The notes beneath the pieces are model-generated. The model made no database searches and was not told the origin of the DNA. It saw only the letters and a list, made by a program, of their open reading frames with translations. From an uncultured Lachnospiraceae bacterium (GTDB taxonomy: Bacteria; Bacillota; Clostridia; Lachnospirales; Lachnospiraceae), in assembly GCA_947631075.1 (NCBI GenBank), contig CANRJU010000137.1, positions 1 through 7,010 on the forward strand: a DNA stretch of 7,010 nucleotides, written 5' to 3'. The first letter of the stretch is position 1. Each line of letters begins with the position of its first letter. The translations under genes were made by a program, and so were the position numbers. Shown here in pieces: positions 6,552 through 7,010 of the stretch.

Positions 6552-6638
6552 AGTAAAATTTCCCCCTTCCTCGTGATTCCACACTAATCTTTATTTCTGA
6601 GCGAACCATCTTCTCTTTCGCTTATCTATAATTTCGCC
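6552..6638 (-). other. Leader between phosphopantetheinyl transferase and bile salt hydrolase genes
   Basis: This 87-bp gap contains the hydrolase Shine-Dalgarno (6562-6568) and a small dyad, AGCGAA/TTCGCT (6600-6605 and 6617-6622), without a following U-tract. It is therefore unlikely to be a terminator. I see no convincing -35/-10 pair, which leaves both read-through from upstream and a weak local promoter possible. Confidence 0.4.
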
Positions 6639-7010
6639 TTACAATTCTACACACACTGCCATCTCATACCTATCCCACGGAATACGCTCCACCCGACAAG
6701 ACTGCCGCTCCCCCATCCGCCGGACTTCACCGGTTTCCGGATTCATCTCCAGGCTCTCAAGGGGCGCCAAAATCCCCTCGCCGGTCATCTTGAGATAGCT
6801 CTCCTTCATCGTCCAAAGCTGAAAAAAACGCCGGTCCCGTTCCCGGAAATCCAAGGCGTTTGACAGATACTCCCTCTCTCCCGCGGTAAAATAGCGGTCC
6901 GCCACGCCGTCGGGCGCGCGGACTATTTTTTCAATATCACAGCCCACCGGGACGTCCGCCACCGCGCACATCACCAGATCCGCCGAGTGGGAGAGGCTGA
7001 AAAAAATCTC
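6639..7010 (-). CDS. 4'-phosphopantetheinyl transferase, partial (N-terminus outside window)
   Basis: The frame is open to the window edge, giving the C-terminal 123 residues of an Sfp-type 4'-phosphopantetheinyl transferase. Such enzymes move phosphopantetheine from coenzyme A to a serine of acyl or peptidyl carrier proteins, in fatty acid, polyketide or nonribosomal peptide synthesis. Three family motifs are visible: FFSLSHS near the edge, GCDIE with the Mg2+-binding Asp and Glu, and WTMKESYLKMTGEG with the catalytic Glu and Lys. A GTG at 6974 falls between the SHS and GCDIE motifs and is not the start. Sfp-type proteins are about 220 residues, so roughly 100 lie outside the window. No synthase or carrier-protein gene is seen here, so the partner is unknown. 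This is the most GC-rich gene in the window. Confidence 0.92.
   Translation of the reverse strand, partial: EIFFSLSHSADLVMCAVADVPVGCDIEKIVRAPDGVADRYFTAGEREYLSNALDFRERDRRFFQLWTMKESYLKMTGEGILAPLESLEMNPETGEVRRMGERQSCRVERIPWDRYEMAVCVEL

Noticed and set aside
5595..6587. Long plus-strand open frame opposite the bile salt hydrolase
   Set aside because: It is an antisense shadow of a well-supported enzyme gene. Its translation has no recognisable domain and no fitting ribosome binding site.

Overview
The window looks like chromosomal DNA of a gut Firmicute, most likely a Lachnospiraceae/Clostridium cluster XIVa-type bacterium. The reasons are a bile salt hydrolase of the clostridial type, a secreted protein built from a C-x-H/C-x-x-C segment plus a fibronectin III domain in the style of these bacteria, purine-rich Shine-Dalgarno sequences, and coding GC that swings from about one third to about two thirds. 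The taxonomic placement is inference from protein style; no rRNA or tRNA gene is present.

Layout: a MATE-family multidrug exporter (198-1547, +) faces five minus-strand genes. Reading from the right edge along the minus strand, these are: a 4'-phosphopantetheinyl transferase cut by the window edge (6639-7010); a bile salt hydrolase (5577-6551) followed by a strong terminator hairpin; a small serine recombinase (4870-5469); a secreted two-module protein (3420-4628) followed by a strong terminator; and an AlbA_2/GHKL/winged-helix ATP-binding regulator (1699-3117). The flanking exporter, hydrolase and transferase are GC-richer. The middle stretch, about 1.55-5.57 kb, is visibly AT-richer and holds the regulator, secreted protein and recombinase, which suggests a different history for that block.

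The most interesting non-coding signal is a pair of similar, dyad-symmetric 26-bp sequences (4655-4680 and 4827-4852) just downstream of the recombinase gene and flanking the predicted promoter of the secreted protein. Their half-sites begin with TGTC and both centre on AT, as in serine resolvase crossover sites. I infer that they may be targets of the adjacent recombinase and could control the secreted protein by loss or rearrangement of its promoter. This is a hypothesis, not a demonstrated system.

Two start sites matter for a reader. The bile salt hydrolase should start at the ATG at 6551, so that Cys2 is the N-terminal nucleophile. The phosphopantetheinyl transferase is open to the right edge, so its real start lies outside the window. 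I see no CRISPR array, insertion sequence, tRNA or rRNA. Apart from the possible recombinase-switched promoter, nothing here amounts to a new system.
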